From assembly GCA_963666475.2 (NCBI GenBank), contig CAXXJM010000001.1:744001-808000 (forward strand): DNA of 64,000 nucleotides. The letters are read 5' to 3'. A program made the position numbers and the translations under genes. Below the pieces are notes generated by a model. That model worked only from the letters and a program-made list of their open reading frames with translations, was not told the DNA's origin and did no database searches. Of this stretch, positions 43,374 to 51,539 are shown in pieces. Source of the DNA: JBFHIZ01 sp963666475 (GTDB lineage: Bacteria > Bacillota > Clostridia > Lachnospirales > Lachnospiraceae). How positions within the stretch are numbered: the stretch's first letter is position 1; each line of letters starts with the position of its first letter.

Positions 43374-45407
43374 CTATATTATAAAATTTGAAAGTTCTTT
43401 ACTTAATTTTTCTGTTAATTGATTTAAGCTTTCAGCAAGACTTGCTACTTCTTTAACGGATGAAGACTGTTGTTCCATCGACGCATTGGCTTCTTCTGTA
43501 GCTGCAGCGGATTCTTCTGTTACAACTGCAATTTTCTCAGCGGACTGAATCGTCTTTTGCATTGCAATCTTGATGTTTTCTATTCCACTTTGAACATCTG
43601 CAATCACTGCGTTTACCGCATCAATGGATTCGGAAATCGCCCCGAAACTTTCTTCCACTTGCACAACTGACTTGGATTGTTCTTCTGAGCGCTTACTTAC
43701 TTCGCTCACAGTTTTTACTGCATGTCTACTTTCAGATTGGATAGCTTCTACAATTTCTTTGATTTGTATAGCTGCTTGATTCGACTCATCTGCAAGTTTA
43801 CGAATTTCATTTGCTACAACAGCAAAGCCAAGACCTTGTTCCCCTGCTCTCGCTGCTTCAATACTAGCATTCAAGGAAAGCAGATTGGTCTGACCAGCGA
43901 TGGAAGTAATCGTTTCCACAAACATACCTATTGTTTCCGATTTCATCTCCAACTCATGGATCGCAGTAGCCGTTTCCTGAGTCGCGCGATTATTTTCCAA
44001 GTTTGCAACTTTTAGTTCTTCTACGACAGTCTTTCCAGCCTCATTTGAGGATGTTACGTTTTTATTCTTTTCTACCATGAAGTCAATATGAACAAGTAAT
44101 TGATCAACTTGATCTCCCGCTTCTTTTGTATTTAAATTTGCAAGTTCTACTTCTTCTGCCTGTTCTACCGAACCTTTTGCTATATCTTCGACTGCTTTTG
44201 ACACAAACATTGCGGATTCAGATGCTTCTTCCGCAAATTCTGCCATTTCTGAAGCCGACTGATTTACTGTTTCTGTAGTATTTACGACATTTTCAATTAA
44301 ACTCGAAACATTTTCTCTCATGTCTTCGATGGTAACACTCAAATCCGAAAACTCTTTGATTGCAAGAAAAAGAGAATCACTCTTGAAGTCGCCATTTTTC
44401 AAACGCTCTACACGTTTCGAAATCTTCTTAACAGACTTTGCCATCCACTGACTAATTGCAAAAGCAATAACGATTGCCGCAAGTAAAAGCACACCTCCAA
44501 TTGCCGAAATTGTTAAGGACAACGTTCTTGCTGTACCATATATTTCTTCGGAAGGAAGCGTTGCCAGCAATTTCCAGCCCAACCCATCTACCGTTTCAAG
44601 GAATGCGATTTTTTCTTCCCCACCATAGGTATATTCGTAAAATCCAGAATCATTCGTCTGCATAAAGTTATTTAATTCTTCCACAGGACCAACCACACCA
44701 ATAAGCTCTGGATTTTTATGTGTAATGGTAATACTATCAGCAGTCAGCAAAAATGGATATCCTTCTTTTCCTACTTTAATATTGTTCAACAACTCTGCCA
44801 GCTTATTAAGTTCGATTTCCGCAGCCACAACTCCAACGATTTCATCATTAAAATTATATACTGGCATCGAAACGGTAGTAACCATTTCTCCGGTTACTGT
44901 TTCTATAAAAGGTTCCGTCCATACGGCACCTTGTGCTTCGATAGCTTTTGTATACCATAGTTGTTGTCTTGGATCAAAGTTTTCTGGATAGGTGCGATTT
45001 GGAAATACAGAAGTATACCCGTCTTCAAATACAACAAAAGCACTGGAAACCGTATCGTAAATTCCAATATAGCTTTCCAAGCTGTCTCCAATTGTCTTTT
45101 TCTCAAGTGCTAATAAATGGCCGTCTGTTAATGCATTGGCTTCTGACAACATAACAATACTATGTTCTACAGAATCAAAGTACGTAATCATTTCGTTTTC
45201 AATTTCCTTTAATAAGGAAGAAGTGCTATCTTGCGTCATTGAACTCATATTGTTAGAAATCTGTACATATGAAATTCCTGTAATTGCAATCAATGGCAAG
45301 CTAATTAATATAGCAAAGGATGTTACCAACCCCGCACGAAAAGAAATTTTTATTTTTGTAAAGATACGCTTAATAAAGCCATTTGATTTTTCCTTGTTTT
45401 TTTTCAT
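43374..45407 (-). CDS. Methyl-accepting chemotaxis protein with dCache-like sensor
   Basis: 677 aa. TM1 (residues about 26-50), extracellular Cache-type domain (YIGIYDTVSSAFVVFEDGYT, QQLWYTKAIEAQGAVWTEPF), TM2 (ISAIGGVLLLAAIVIAFAIS), HAMP, then the signaling domain with tip EIRKLADESNQAA and TSIAGQTNLLSLNASIEAAR. Start 45407 chosen over an upstream TTG because AAGGA is correctly placed. A c-di-GMP-I riboswitch lies in its leader, so its expression is tied to c-di-GMP and thus to motility or biofilm state. Confidence 0.93.
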   Translation of the reverse strand: MKKNKEKSNGFIKRIFTKIKISFRAGLVTSFAILISLPLIAITGISYVQISNNMSSMTQDSTSSLLKEIENEMITYFDSVEHSIVMLSEANALTDGHLLALEKKTIGDSLESYIGIYDTVSSAFVVFEDGYTSVFPNRTYPENFDPRQQLWYTKAIEAQGAVWTEPFIETVTGEMVTTVSMPVYNFNDEIVGVVAAEIELNKLAELLNNIKVGKEGYPFLLTADSITITHKNPELIGVVGPVEELNNFMQTNDSGFYEYTYGGEEKIAFLETVDGLGWKLLATLPSEEIYGTARTLSLTISAIGGVLLLAAIVIAFAISQWMAKSVKKISKRVERLKNGDFKSDSLFLAIKEFSDLSVTIEDMRENVSSLIENVVNTTETVNQSASEMAEFAEEASESAMFVSKAVEDIAKGSVEQAEEVELANLNTKEAGDQVDQLLVHIDFMVEKNKNVTSSNEAGKTVVEELKVANLENNRATQETATAIHELEMKSETIGMFVETITSIAGQTNLLSLNASIEAARAGEQGLGFAVVANEIRKLADESNQAAIQIKEIVEAIQSESRHAVKTVSEVSKRSEEQSKSVVQVEESFGAISESIDAVNAVIADVQSGIENIKIAMQKTIQSAEKIAVVTEESAAATEEANASMEQQSSSVKEVASLAESLNQLTEKLSKELSNFII

Positions 45408-45445
45408 GTAAATACCATCCTTCAATATATGAATTTAAAATAATA

Positions 45446-45535
45446 AAAAACCCCTCAGATAACTGGCTACCATTTTACAGGCCCTATAGTTTTGCGTCAT
45501 AGCCTTTCGGCTACTTTGCCATTACATGCGGAGTT
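45446..45535 (-). promoter_or_regulatory. c-di-GMP-I (GEMM) riboswitch
   Basis: Minus strand: TAATGGCAAAGTAGCC, GAAAGGCTATGACGCAAAAC, TATAGGGCC, then ATGGTAGCCAGTTA match the conserved GEMM-I core (GGCAAA...GACGCAAA...GGGCC...GGUAGCCAG). Basal pairing AAAAACTCC / GGGGTTTTT closes P1, and the U6 run directly after P1 may itself act as terminator when ligand stabilises it. It lies 40 bp upstream of the chemoreceptor start. Confidence 0.92.
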
Positions 45536-45589
45536 TTTCTGCATTTCTTCACTTTATACAGTACCAAAGTACTGTGTATCATGTCGGAA

Positions 45590-45618
45590 AGTATAGATGA
45601 AAGTTATTTTATTGTCAA
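45590..45618 (-). promoter_or_regulatory. Promoter of the riboswitch-chemoreceptor transcript
   Basis: Perfect -35 TTGACA (45613-45618), 17-bp spacer, TATACT (45590-45595). An inverted repeat ACAGTAC / GTACTGT sits just downstream, between promoter and aptamer. Confidence 0.85.
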
Positions 45619-45660
45619 TAGTTTTTATATAAATATCTTGTATTTTGTATAAAACATATT

Positions 45661-46215
45661 CTACCCAAACACTCTATGTAATAAAGATTTTCCTAATAAA
45701 TAGAGGCTCGATTCACGAATTTGTTCATCTTTTTCTAATTCTGCAAAAATCGTTGTATAAAACCATTTCTGGCTGTCATACCCTCGATTGAATTTGTCCC
45801 AATTCATCGTGCCTTCCTCAATTTCAGAAGTCATCATTTCGAGCGAATTTACTTTATCAGCCAATTTAATCCATTTTACCTCAAGTGGAAGTGTTGCGAT
45901 ATGATCAATTGCTGTCTGTTTGCGTTCTTCCCATCCTTTCGTTTTGTCTTCTGAAAGCATGGCAACCATCGATGCAATTTCATCGCCAAACGTTTCTCTT
46001 GTTTGCTCTAATGTGACGCTTGTATCTTCTACCGCATCATGTAAAAGCGCTGCAATCAAAATTTCCTTTTTGACGATACCATGTGTCATCAATAAACTTG
46101 TTACTCCAAATACGTGTGCTACATAGGGTATCTCCGTACCTTTTCTCAATTGGTCACCATGCTGCACAGCTATCCAATTGATTGTACTCGACAGTGAAAA
46201 TGATTCAAAGCTCAT
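45661..46215 (-). CDS. HD-domain (p)ppGpp hydrolase-like protein (SpoT/Mesh1-type)
   Basis: 184 aa. H in KGTEIPYVAHVFGV, HD in ALLHDAVEDTSVT with the E-D pair, and D in WIKLADKVNSLEMM form the metal site of RelA/SpoT hydrolase domains. No synthetase domain, so it resembles small alarmone hydrolases. The start at 46215 has GGAGG 5 nt upstream; the 45 codons before it in the longer frame overlap the neighbouring small gene and encode a lysine-rich artefact. Substrate inferred from family. Confidence 0.85.
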   Translation of the reverse strand: MSFESFSLSSTINWIAVQHGDQLRKGTEIPYVAHVFGVTSLLMTHGIVKKEILIAALLHDAVEDTSVTLEQTRETFGDEIASMVAMLSEDKTKGWEERKQTAIDHIATLPLEVKWIKLADKVNSLEMMTSEIEEGTMNWDKFNRGYDSQKWFYTTIFAELEKDEQIRESSLYLLGKSLLHRVFG

Positions 46216-46246
46216 GCATTCCTCCATTCCATCCCCATTATTTGAA

Positions 46247-46441
46247 TTATTTGTCTTTCTTTTCTTTTTTCTCTTTTTTATCTTTTTTATCTTTATGTTC
46301 TTCTGGTTCATGGTAATGATAGTGTGTATTATTTCCACAATTATTTCCAATTCCCTCTTTTACAGGCGCAACCAAAAATCCAATTGCCATACCTGCAAAA
46401 AAACATGCAAGTCCTAATAGTATTCCGCTTTTCTTACTCAT
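46247..46441 (-). CDS. Small membrane protein with His/Lys-rich tail (YtxH-like)
   Basis: 64 aa; start at 46441 has AAGGA 6 nt upstream. One N-terminal TM helix (GILLGLACFFAGMAIGFLVA), then NNTHYHYHEPEEHKDKKD and a KKDK-rich tail. The YtxH-like layout suggests an envelope stress or anchoring protein; the HYHYHE cluster could bind metal. Function unknown. It is 31 bp upstream of the HD protein and co-directional. Confidence 0.65.
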   Translation of the reverse strand: MSKKSGILLGLACFFAGMAIGFLVAPVKEGIGNNCGNNTHYHYHEPEEHKDKKDKKEKKEKKDK

Positions 46442-46659
46442 AAATATCCTTACCTTTCTCATAGCGCATGTAAAATCTCAAGCACTCACCCATGGTTTTC
46501 TTATATAATGATATTCAAATTATAACATGATGGATTTGTGTATACAACAAAATTCCCGTATAAAAATAAAATATGCATTGTGATAGAGTCACAGTAAATG
46601 GTTCGCTCTTCAATTATAATAAAATAACACTTTTTAATTAAAGAATATGGAGGATTATC

Positions 46660-46827
46660 ATGATTATTAAACTTATCATTGGTGCAATTATCGGAGGCTT
46701 TCTTGGCTTTCTATATCAAAAAAAGGTGGGTTGTAAGACAGGGTCTTGTCCAATCACCTCTAACCGTACTGCTTCGATTGCTTATGGAGCCGTAATTGGT
46801 GCAATGTTCGCAAGCACTTTCAGTTAA
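46660..46827 (+). CDS. Small glycine-zipper-type membrane protein
   Basis: 55 aa: MIIKLIIGAIIGGFLGFLYQ, then KKVGCKTGSCPIT, then a second helix SIAYGAVIGAMFAST. GGAGG is 6 nt upstream. Two TM helices with small-residue (G/A) zippers and two cysteines in the connecting loop. Resembles DUF6132-type small proteins common in anaerobes. Function unknown. Confidence 0.75.
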   Translation: MIIKLIIGAIIGGFLGFLYQKKVGCKTGSCPITSNRTASIAYGAVIGAMFASTFS

Positions 46828-47043
46828 ACTTCATCTGCCTCTAGTCCTAACACCTCTCCACACAAAAATCCACACAAAAATCAACTCTTTTTTTTATACA
46901 ATTTTTCAGAAAAACTTTTTCATAGGAGGTTGTAAAAAATAGTCAATGGAGTACTATAGAATTATAGACTGACCGATTCGGATAAACTGTTTTGGATAAA
47001 CCATATCAGTTAAACCAATACAGTCAGAAAGGAGGCACATCCA

Positions 47044-47679
47044 TTGAATAATAAGTTTTTCGAGCTTTCTATAGAGAAGCAACTTCGAATCATCAATGCT
47101 GGATTTGAGGTATTTTCACAAAACGATTATAAACGGGCTTCGACAGACCTTATTGCGCAAAAAGCAGACATCTCAAAAGGACTTCTCTTTTATTATTTTC
47201 ACAATAAAAAAGAGTTTTATCTATTCTTATATGATTATGCTTTCAAGCAAATACAGGCCCAAGTGCTCACCGAACACTATGATGAAATCGATGACTTTTT
47301 CGAGCTCTGTAAGTACGCCGGGAAAAGGAAATATGAGATATTAGTTAAATCTCCTTTTCTATTCGATTTTGTAATCCGCGCTTTCTATTCACAAAAAGAG
47401 GATGTTTCCGATGAACTAAATCAAAATGTTTCAGAAGCAACGAGTAATCTATTCGCAAATTATTTCGGCAATGTTGACCTATCGCGTTTTCGTGATGATA
47501 TTGATCCAGAAGAGATTTATCAAATGATGCTCTGGATGACTGATGGTTACATGCATGAACAACAACGAGCTAAAATACCACTGAACATGGATGATGTTAT
47601 GACCAAATATGAACGATGGTCGACCCTTTTAAAAAGAATCGCCTATAAGGAGGATGATGTAAATGAGTTTAGTAATTGA
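47044..47679 (+). CDS. TetR-family transcriptional regulator
   Basis: 211 aa with a TTG start preceded by GGAGG 8 nt upstream. N-terminal helix-turn-helix (INAGFEVFSQNDYKRASTDL then IAQKADISKGLLFYYFHNKK), C-terminal ligand-binding helices. Its stop overlaps the ABC ATPase start by 17 bp, so it probably represses its own operon. Upstream DNA has inverted AACTG / CAGTT and GACTG / CAGTC elements, possible operators. Confidence 0.92.
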   Translation: MNNKFFELSIEKQLRIINAGFEVFSQNDYKRASTDLIAQKADISKGLLFYYFHNKKEFYLFLYDYAFKQIQAQVLTEHYDEIDDFFELCKYAGKRKYEILVKSPFLFDFVIRAFYSQKEDVSDELNQNVSEATSNLFANYFGNVDLSRFRDDIDPEEIYQMMLWMTDGYMHEQQRAKIPLNMDDVMTKYERWSTLLKRIAYKEDDVNEFSN

Positions 47680-48544
47680 GACGAAAGACTTGACTAAGAG
47701 TTATGGAAAATCAAGAGGAATCATTGATGTAAACATGAATGTGTCGGAAGGCGAGATCTTCGGCTTTATTGGACCAAATGGAGCAGGAAAATCTACTACG
47801 ATCCGTACTTTGTTAGGCCTAATTTATAAGACAAGTGGAGAAGCAAAAGTTTTTGGGAAAGATATTGAAAAAGACCATGTAGAAATCCTAAAAGAAGTCG
47901 GTTATCTTCCTAGTGAAGTCTTCTACTATGACAATATGAAAGCGATCGACCTACTCAAATATTCTGCCAGCTTTTACGGCAAAGACTGCAATGCAAAGAT
48001 TAAAGAGCTCTCCTCTGCGATGGAACTAGATCTCAACAAAAAAATAGAAGACATGAGCCTTGGAAACAAGAAAAAAGTAGGGATTGTGCAAGGTCTGCTT
48101 CACTCCCCAAAACTGATTATACTTGATGAACCAACCTCTGGTCTTGATCCTTTAATGCAAAAAACTTTTTTTGAACTCATCGAAAAAGAAAATAAAAATG
48201 GTGCGACCGTACTCTTCTCCTCACACATCTTAAGCGAAGTACAAAAGATCTGTGATCGCGTTGCCATCATCAAAGAAGGTCGAATTATCAACACACAAAA
48301 GATTAGCGACTTAAAACAAAATGCATATAAGAAAGTTACCTTTACTACAAAAGACACTCCACCTGAAAACTTCATGATTCAAGGTGCAAAAGATATTATT
48401 CTTTCAAACGGTTCCATCAATTTTATGTACCAAGGAGACTGTAATATTTTGTTAAATACACTAGGTGCTTATCCACTTACAAATATTGACATTACTGAAC
48501 CGTCACTCGAAGAGATCTTTATGCACTACTATTCAGATAAGTAA
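47663..48544 (+). CDS. ABC-2 type transporter ATPase
   Basis: 293 aa. Walker A GPNGAGKSTT, signature MSLGNKKKVG, Walker B LIILDEPTSGLDP, H-loop SSHIL. C-terminal DUF4162-like extension (about 215-293). Energises the two permeases encoded downstream, most likely drug or lipid-targeting-compound export given the TetR regulator. RBS GGAGG within the end of the tetR-like gene. Confidence 0.95.
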   Translation: MSLVIETKDLTKSYGKSRGIIDVNMNVSEGEIFGFIGPNGAGKSTTIRTLLGLIYKTSGEAKVFGKDIEKDHVEILKEVGYLPSEVFYYDNMKAIDLLKYSASFYGKDCNAKIKELSSAMELDLNKKIEDMSLGNKKKVGIVQGLLHSPKLIILDEPTSGLDPLMQKTFFELIEKENKNGATVLFSSHILSEVQKICDRVAIIKEGRIINTQKISDLKQNAYKKVTFTTKDTPPENFMIQGAKDIILSNGSINFMYQGDCNILLNTLGAYPLTNIDITEPSLEEIFMHYYSDK

Positions 48545-48556
48545 GGAGGGATTAAA

Positions 48557-49357
48557 GTGAATCTATATTTATTTGAAATAAGGTCATACATCCGCTCGGC
48601 CATCATTTGGATTGCCAGTATAATATTGATGTTTATGCTTTTGATGAATGGGATGTTTCCATTATATATGGATGCAGCGGATTCCATTGAGGCCGTTCTT
48701 GCAAACTTCCCTCCTGCCTTTGCACAAGCATTTGGTATCGCAATTGGGAAAATGTTTACTTTTGGAGGATTCTATAGTTTTAGTTTTGGTTATATCTCAT
48801 TGATTGCAGGTGTTATGGCATCTTCTTTAGCAATTACGGTTTTTGCGCGTGAAAAAAAAGCAAAAAGTTTAGATTTTATTCTAACAAAACCTATCAGTCG
48901 TACGAAGATATTTTTCAACAAATTATTTGCGTGCATTACCATATTATTTATGGTCAATCTTGTTTATGAAATCTTTTTTGTAATCGTTTACTATGCAGTG
49001 GGTGAAGGTGATGCTTCCTTAGGTCGAGTAATCTATGGTGGTGCTGGTGTATTTTTTACACAGCTCCTATTCCTTGGATTCGGAATTGTCTTTGCTCTGA
49101 CTGCAAAAAAAATTCGTTCGATTTCTGGAACAGGTACTCTATTTGGAGTGACTGCATTCATCTTATCTTCTCTAGCGAATGTACTGGAAGAAGAAACCAT
49201 GTACTATATTGCTCCTCTGAAGTATTTTGAACCTTACCGTATATTTGATGGTGAAAATTATGAAGGTAAATTTGTAGTTGCCGCCATTCTTATTCTCGCA
49301 GTTTGTCTATCCGTCGCATATTGGAAATTCATAAAAAGCGACACAAGACAGGTCTAA
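48557..49357 (+). CDS. ABC-2 type permease subunit
   Basis: 266 aa, six hydrophobic helices in the ABC-2 pattern (IIWIASIILMFMLLMNGMFP; TVFAREKKAKSLDFILTKPI). It begins 12 bp after the ATPase stop with an AAGGAGG-type RBS. The downstream permease is a diverged paralogue, so a heterodimeric channel with one ATPase is likely. Confidence 0.9.
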   Translation: MNLYLFEIRSYIRSAIIWIASIILMFMLLMNGMFPLYMDAADSIEAVLANFPPAFAQAFGIAIGKMFTFGGFYSFSFGYISLIAGVMASSLAITVFAREKKAKSLDFILTKPISRTKIFFNKLFACITILFMVNLVYEIFFVIVYYAVGEGDASLGRVIYGGAGVFFTQLLFLGFGIVFALTAKKIRSISGTGTLFGVTAFILSSLANVLEEETMYYIAPLKYFEPYRIFDGENYEGKFVVAAILILAVCLSVAYWKFIKSDTRQV

Positions 49358-49369
49358 GGGGGGTGCAAT

Positions 49370-50161
49370 ATGAATATTATTTTAAGAGAATTAAAAACCA
49401 ATCGTAAAGCATTTATCTTTTGGATGATCGGTATGTTCTGCCTGATCTTTATTGGGATGTTCAAATATACTGGATTTAAAGGAGATTCCTCCATTATGGA
49501 AATATTTGATACCATGCCAAGAGTCATAGTCGCAGTCTTTGGTATGGTTGGTGTCGACTTTACAAAAATCGGAGGATATTACTCTCTCCTTGCTTACTAT
49601 ACAATGATTTGTGCAGTAATTTATGGAATTCATCTAGGAGCAGGTGCTGTTACAAGAGAAGCCGTAGATAAAACCTACGAATTTATTTTTACAAAACCGA
49701 AATCGCGCACCTATATCCTACAAATGAAATTGATTGCAGCAATGTTCTACCTTGTTCTATTTCATATTGGGACATTTCTGATTTCATTATTAGCTGTTTC
49801 AGCAATCAACACGGGCGAATCGATTCCTTTTGAAACATTTTTATTCACAATTGCCTGTTTCTTAGTAAGCACTATGTTTTTTATGCTTGCAGTCTGTCTC
49901 GCAGCATATGCAAAAAAAGAAGAATTGGGAATGCGTTTTGGAAATCTATGCTTCCTACTATTCTTCATAATCAGTATGATCTATGATATGTTGGAGAATG
50001 GTGGAATCCTAAAAGTCCTTGCTCCATTTAAATACTTTGCATCCTGGGATATCCTTGAAGGAAAATTTGATATGAAGTACGTTGTCCTTTGTATCGTAGT
50101 TACTTCTATCTCCTATTTCTGGGCGATCAAGTCGTTTGAGAAAAAGGATTTTCTATCATAA
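49370..50161 (+). CDS. ABC-2 type permease subunit
   Basis: 263 aa, six hydrophobic helices. REAVDKTYEFIFTKPKSRTY matches the equivalent EKKAKSLDFILTKPISRT loop of its neighbour, showing common origin. 12 bp after that gene; GGGGGTG-type RBS. Last gene of the operon; a hairpin follows. Confidence 0.9.
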   Translation: MNIILRELKTNRKAFIFWMIGMFCLIFIGMFKYTGFKGDSSIMEIFDTMPRVIVAVFGMVGVDFTKIGGYYSLLAYYTMICAVIYGIHLGAGAVTREAVDKTYEFIFTKPKSRTYILQMKLIAAMFYLVLFHIGTFLISLLAVSAINTGESIPFETFLFTIACFLVSTMFFMLAVCLAAYAKKEELGMRFGNLCFLLFFIISMIYDMLENGGILKVLAPFKYFASWDILEGKFDMKYVVLCIVVTSISYFWAIKSFEKKDFLS

Positions 50162-50192
50162 CAACAATAAATTGTGCGTAAGTCACAGAAAT

Positions 50193-50243
50193 AAGCCATC
50201 TTTCTTGTTATAATGTTACAAAAATAGAAAGGTGGCTTTTTTT
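50193..50243 (+). promoter_or_regulatory. Terminator-like hairpin with internal promoter, masking an RBS
   Basis: Stem AAGCCATCTTTCT (50193-50205) / AGAAAGGTGGCTT (50226-50238, one GU) ends in seven T that abut the ATG at 50244. The 20-nt loop contains an extended -10 (TGTTATAAT). The 3' arm holds the RBS of the next gene. Read-through RNA would fold and terminate; RNA started inside the loop could not. Confidence 0.7.
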
Positions 50244-51116
50244 ATGTCAAATGTAATTATAATAGGTAACGGTCCGGCAGGAATTTCCACAGCGCTTTAT
50301 ACAACTCGCGCAGGAATCCATACTACGGTCATTGGAAAAGATCATGGTGCCCTTAGCACTGCTTCAGAAATAGAAAATTATTATGGATTTAGTCAACCCA
50401 TTTCAGGAAAAGATCTTATTAGTGAAGGGATTGCTGGTGCCAAAAGATTGGGTACAGAATTTATTTCCGATGAAGTTCTTGGAATTTCTTATGATGAAAA
50501 ACTTACCGTCATAACAAAAAACGGAAACTATGCAGCGGACAGTGTAGTTCTTGCCACTGGCTCTTCTAGAACAACTCCAAAAATTCAAGGAATCAAAGAA
50601 TATGAAGGAAAAGGAATCAGTTATTGTGCAGTATGTGATGCATTCTTTTATCGTGGAAAGGATGTAGCCGTTCTAGGAAATGGAAACTATGCACTTCACG
50701 AAGCCATGGAACTACTTCCAGTTGCAAATTCGGTCACAATTTTAACAGATGGCAAAGAGATAGGCTTTGAAGCACCGGAGCAAATTCAGGTACTTACACA
50801 TAAAATCTCTTCCATTACAGGAACACAAACCGTTGAGGAAGTACAATTTGACGATGGATCTCGTATTCAAGTTGCTGGTATCTTCATTGCACTTGGGGTT
50901 GCTGGCAGTACAGACCTTGCAAAAAAATTAGGTGCCGAAACAAACGGAAACAAAATTTTAGTAAATGAAAATATGTCCACGAATGTCCCAGGATTGTATG
51001 CTGCAGGCGATTGTACCGGCGGATTGCTTCAAATCTCAAAAGCAGTATATGAAGGTGCAAAAGCAGGTACAGAAATTGTTAAATTCCTTCGTTTAAAAGC
51101 AAAAGCTTCAAATTAA
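50244..51116 (+). CDS. Thioredoxin-reductase-like flavoprotein
   Basis: 290 aa from the ATG at 50244, where AAGGTGG is correctly spaced; the longer frame has no RBS. FAD motif IIIGNGPAGISTALY, redox pair CAVC, NAD(P)H motif VAVLGNGNYALHEAM and closing TNVPGLYAAGDCTGGLLQ match the TrxB family. It reduces thioredoxin or a related disulfide protein in the cytoplasm. NAD(P)H motif GNGNYA deviates from the usual GGGxSA, so cofactor preference may differ, as seen in ferredoxin-linked relatives. Confidence 0.88.
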   Translation: MSNVIIIGNGPAGISTALYTTRAGIHTTVIGKDHGALSTASEIENYYGFSQPISGKDLISEGIAGAKRLGTEFISDEVLGISYDEKLTVITKNGNYAADSVVLATGSSRTTPKIQGIKEYEGKGISYCAVCDAFFYRGKDVAVLGNGNYALHEAMELLPVANSVTILTDGKEIGFEAPEQIQVLTHKISSITGTQTVEEVQFDDGSRIQVAGIFIALGVAGSTDLAKKLGAETNGNKILVNENMSTNVPGLYAAGDCTGGLLQISKAVYEGAKAGTEIVKFLRLKAKASN

Positions 51117-51539
51117 TCACTCAACGATCCGATAAATCTGTTCAATTGAAATTCGTGTATTATCTTGAAAAACAACTTCACGATGCGTTCGATCCAATCG
51201 AATGATTTCTCCTATTTTAGAAAGATACCGACCTCCAGATTTTTTCTGGTCCGGTTGAAAGTAAATAACCTCGAGCTCATGCGTCTCGGGAAGATTCGAA
51301 TCAATTGCCATTAATACGTCATCGATTCGAGCCTTTTCAGATTCATCGAGCTCCTTTTTTTTATCAATGTACCTTGCAACCTCCTGAACAGATGCTTCAT
51401 GACCAACAACCGCTGCAAATGGTGCAAACTGCGCAGCTCGATCATGTATAGACATTTGAGGGTGCTTTTTCGATTTTGGATGTTCTAAACGAAGCATATC
51501 AAAATACTCTTTTATTTCTCTTATCTCTTGTTTCATCAT
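51117..51539 (-). CDS. YolD-like protein paired with Y-family polymerase
   Basis: 140 aa. SIHDRAAQFAPFAAVVGHEA is the conserved YolD-like signature, followed by RYLSKIGEIIRLDRTHREVV. YolD-like proteins are encoded next to UvrX/DinB-type polymerases and are thought to act with them in UV damage responses. The coding frames overlap by 4 bp (ATGA). Confidence 0.9.
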   Translation of the reverse strand: MMKQEIREIKEYFDMLRLEHPKSKKHPQMSIHDRAAQFAPFAAVVGHEASVQEVARYIDKKKELDESEKARIDDVLMAIDSNLPETHELEVIYFQPDQKKSGGRYLSKIGEIIRLDRTHREVVFQDNTRISIEQIYRIVE

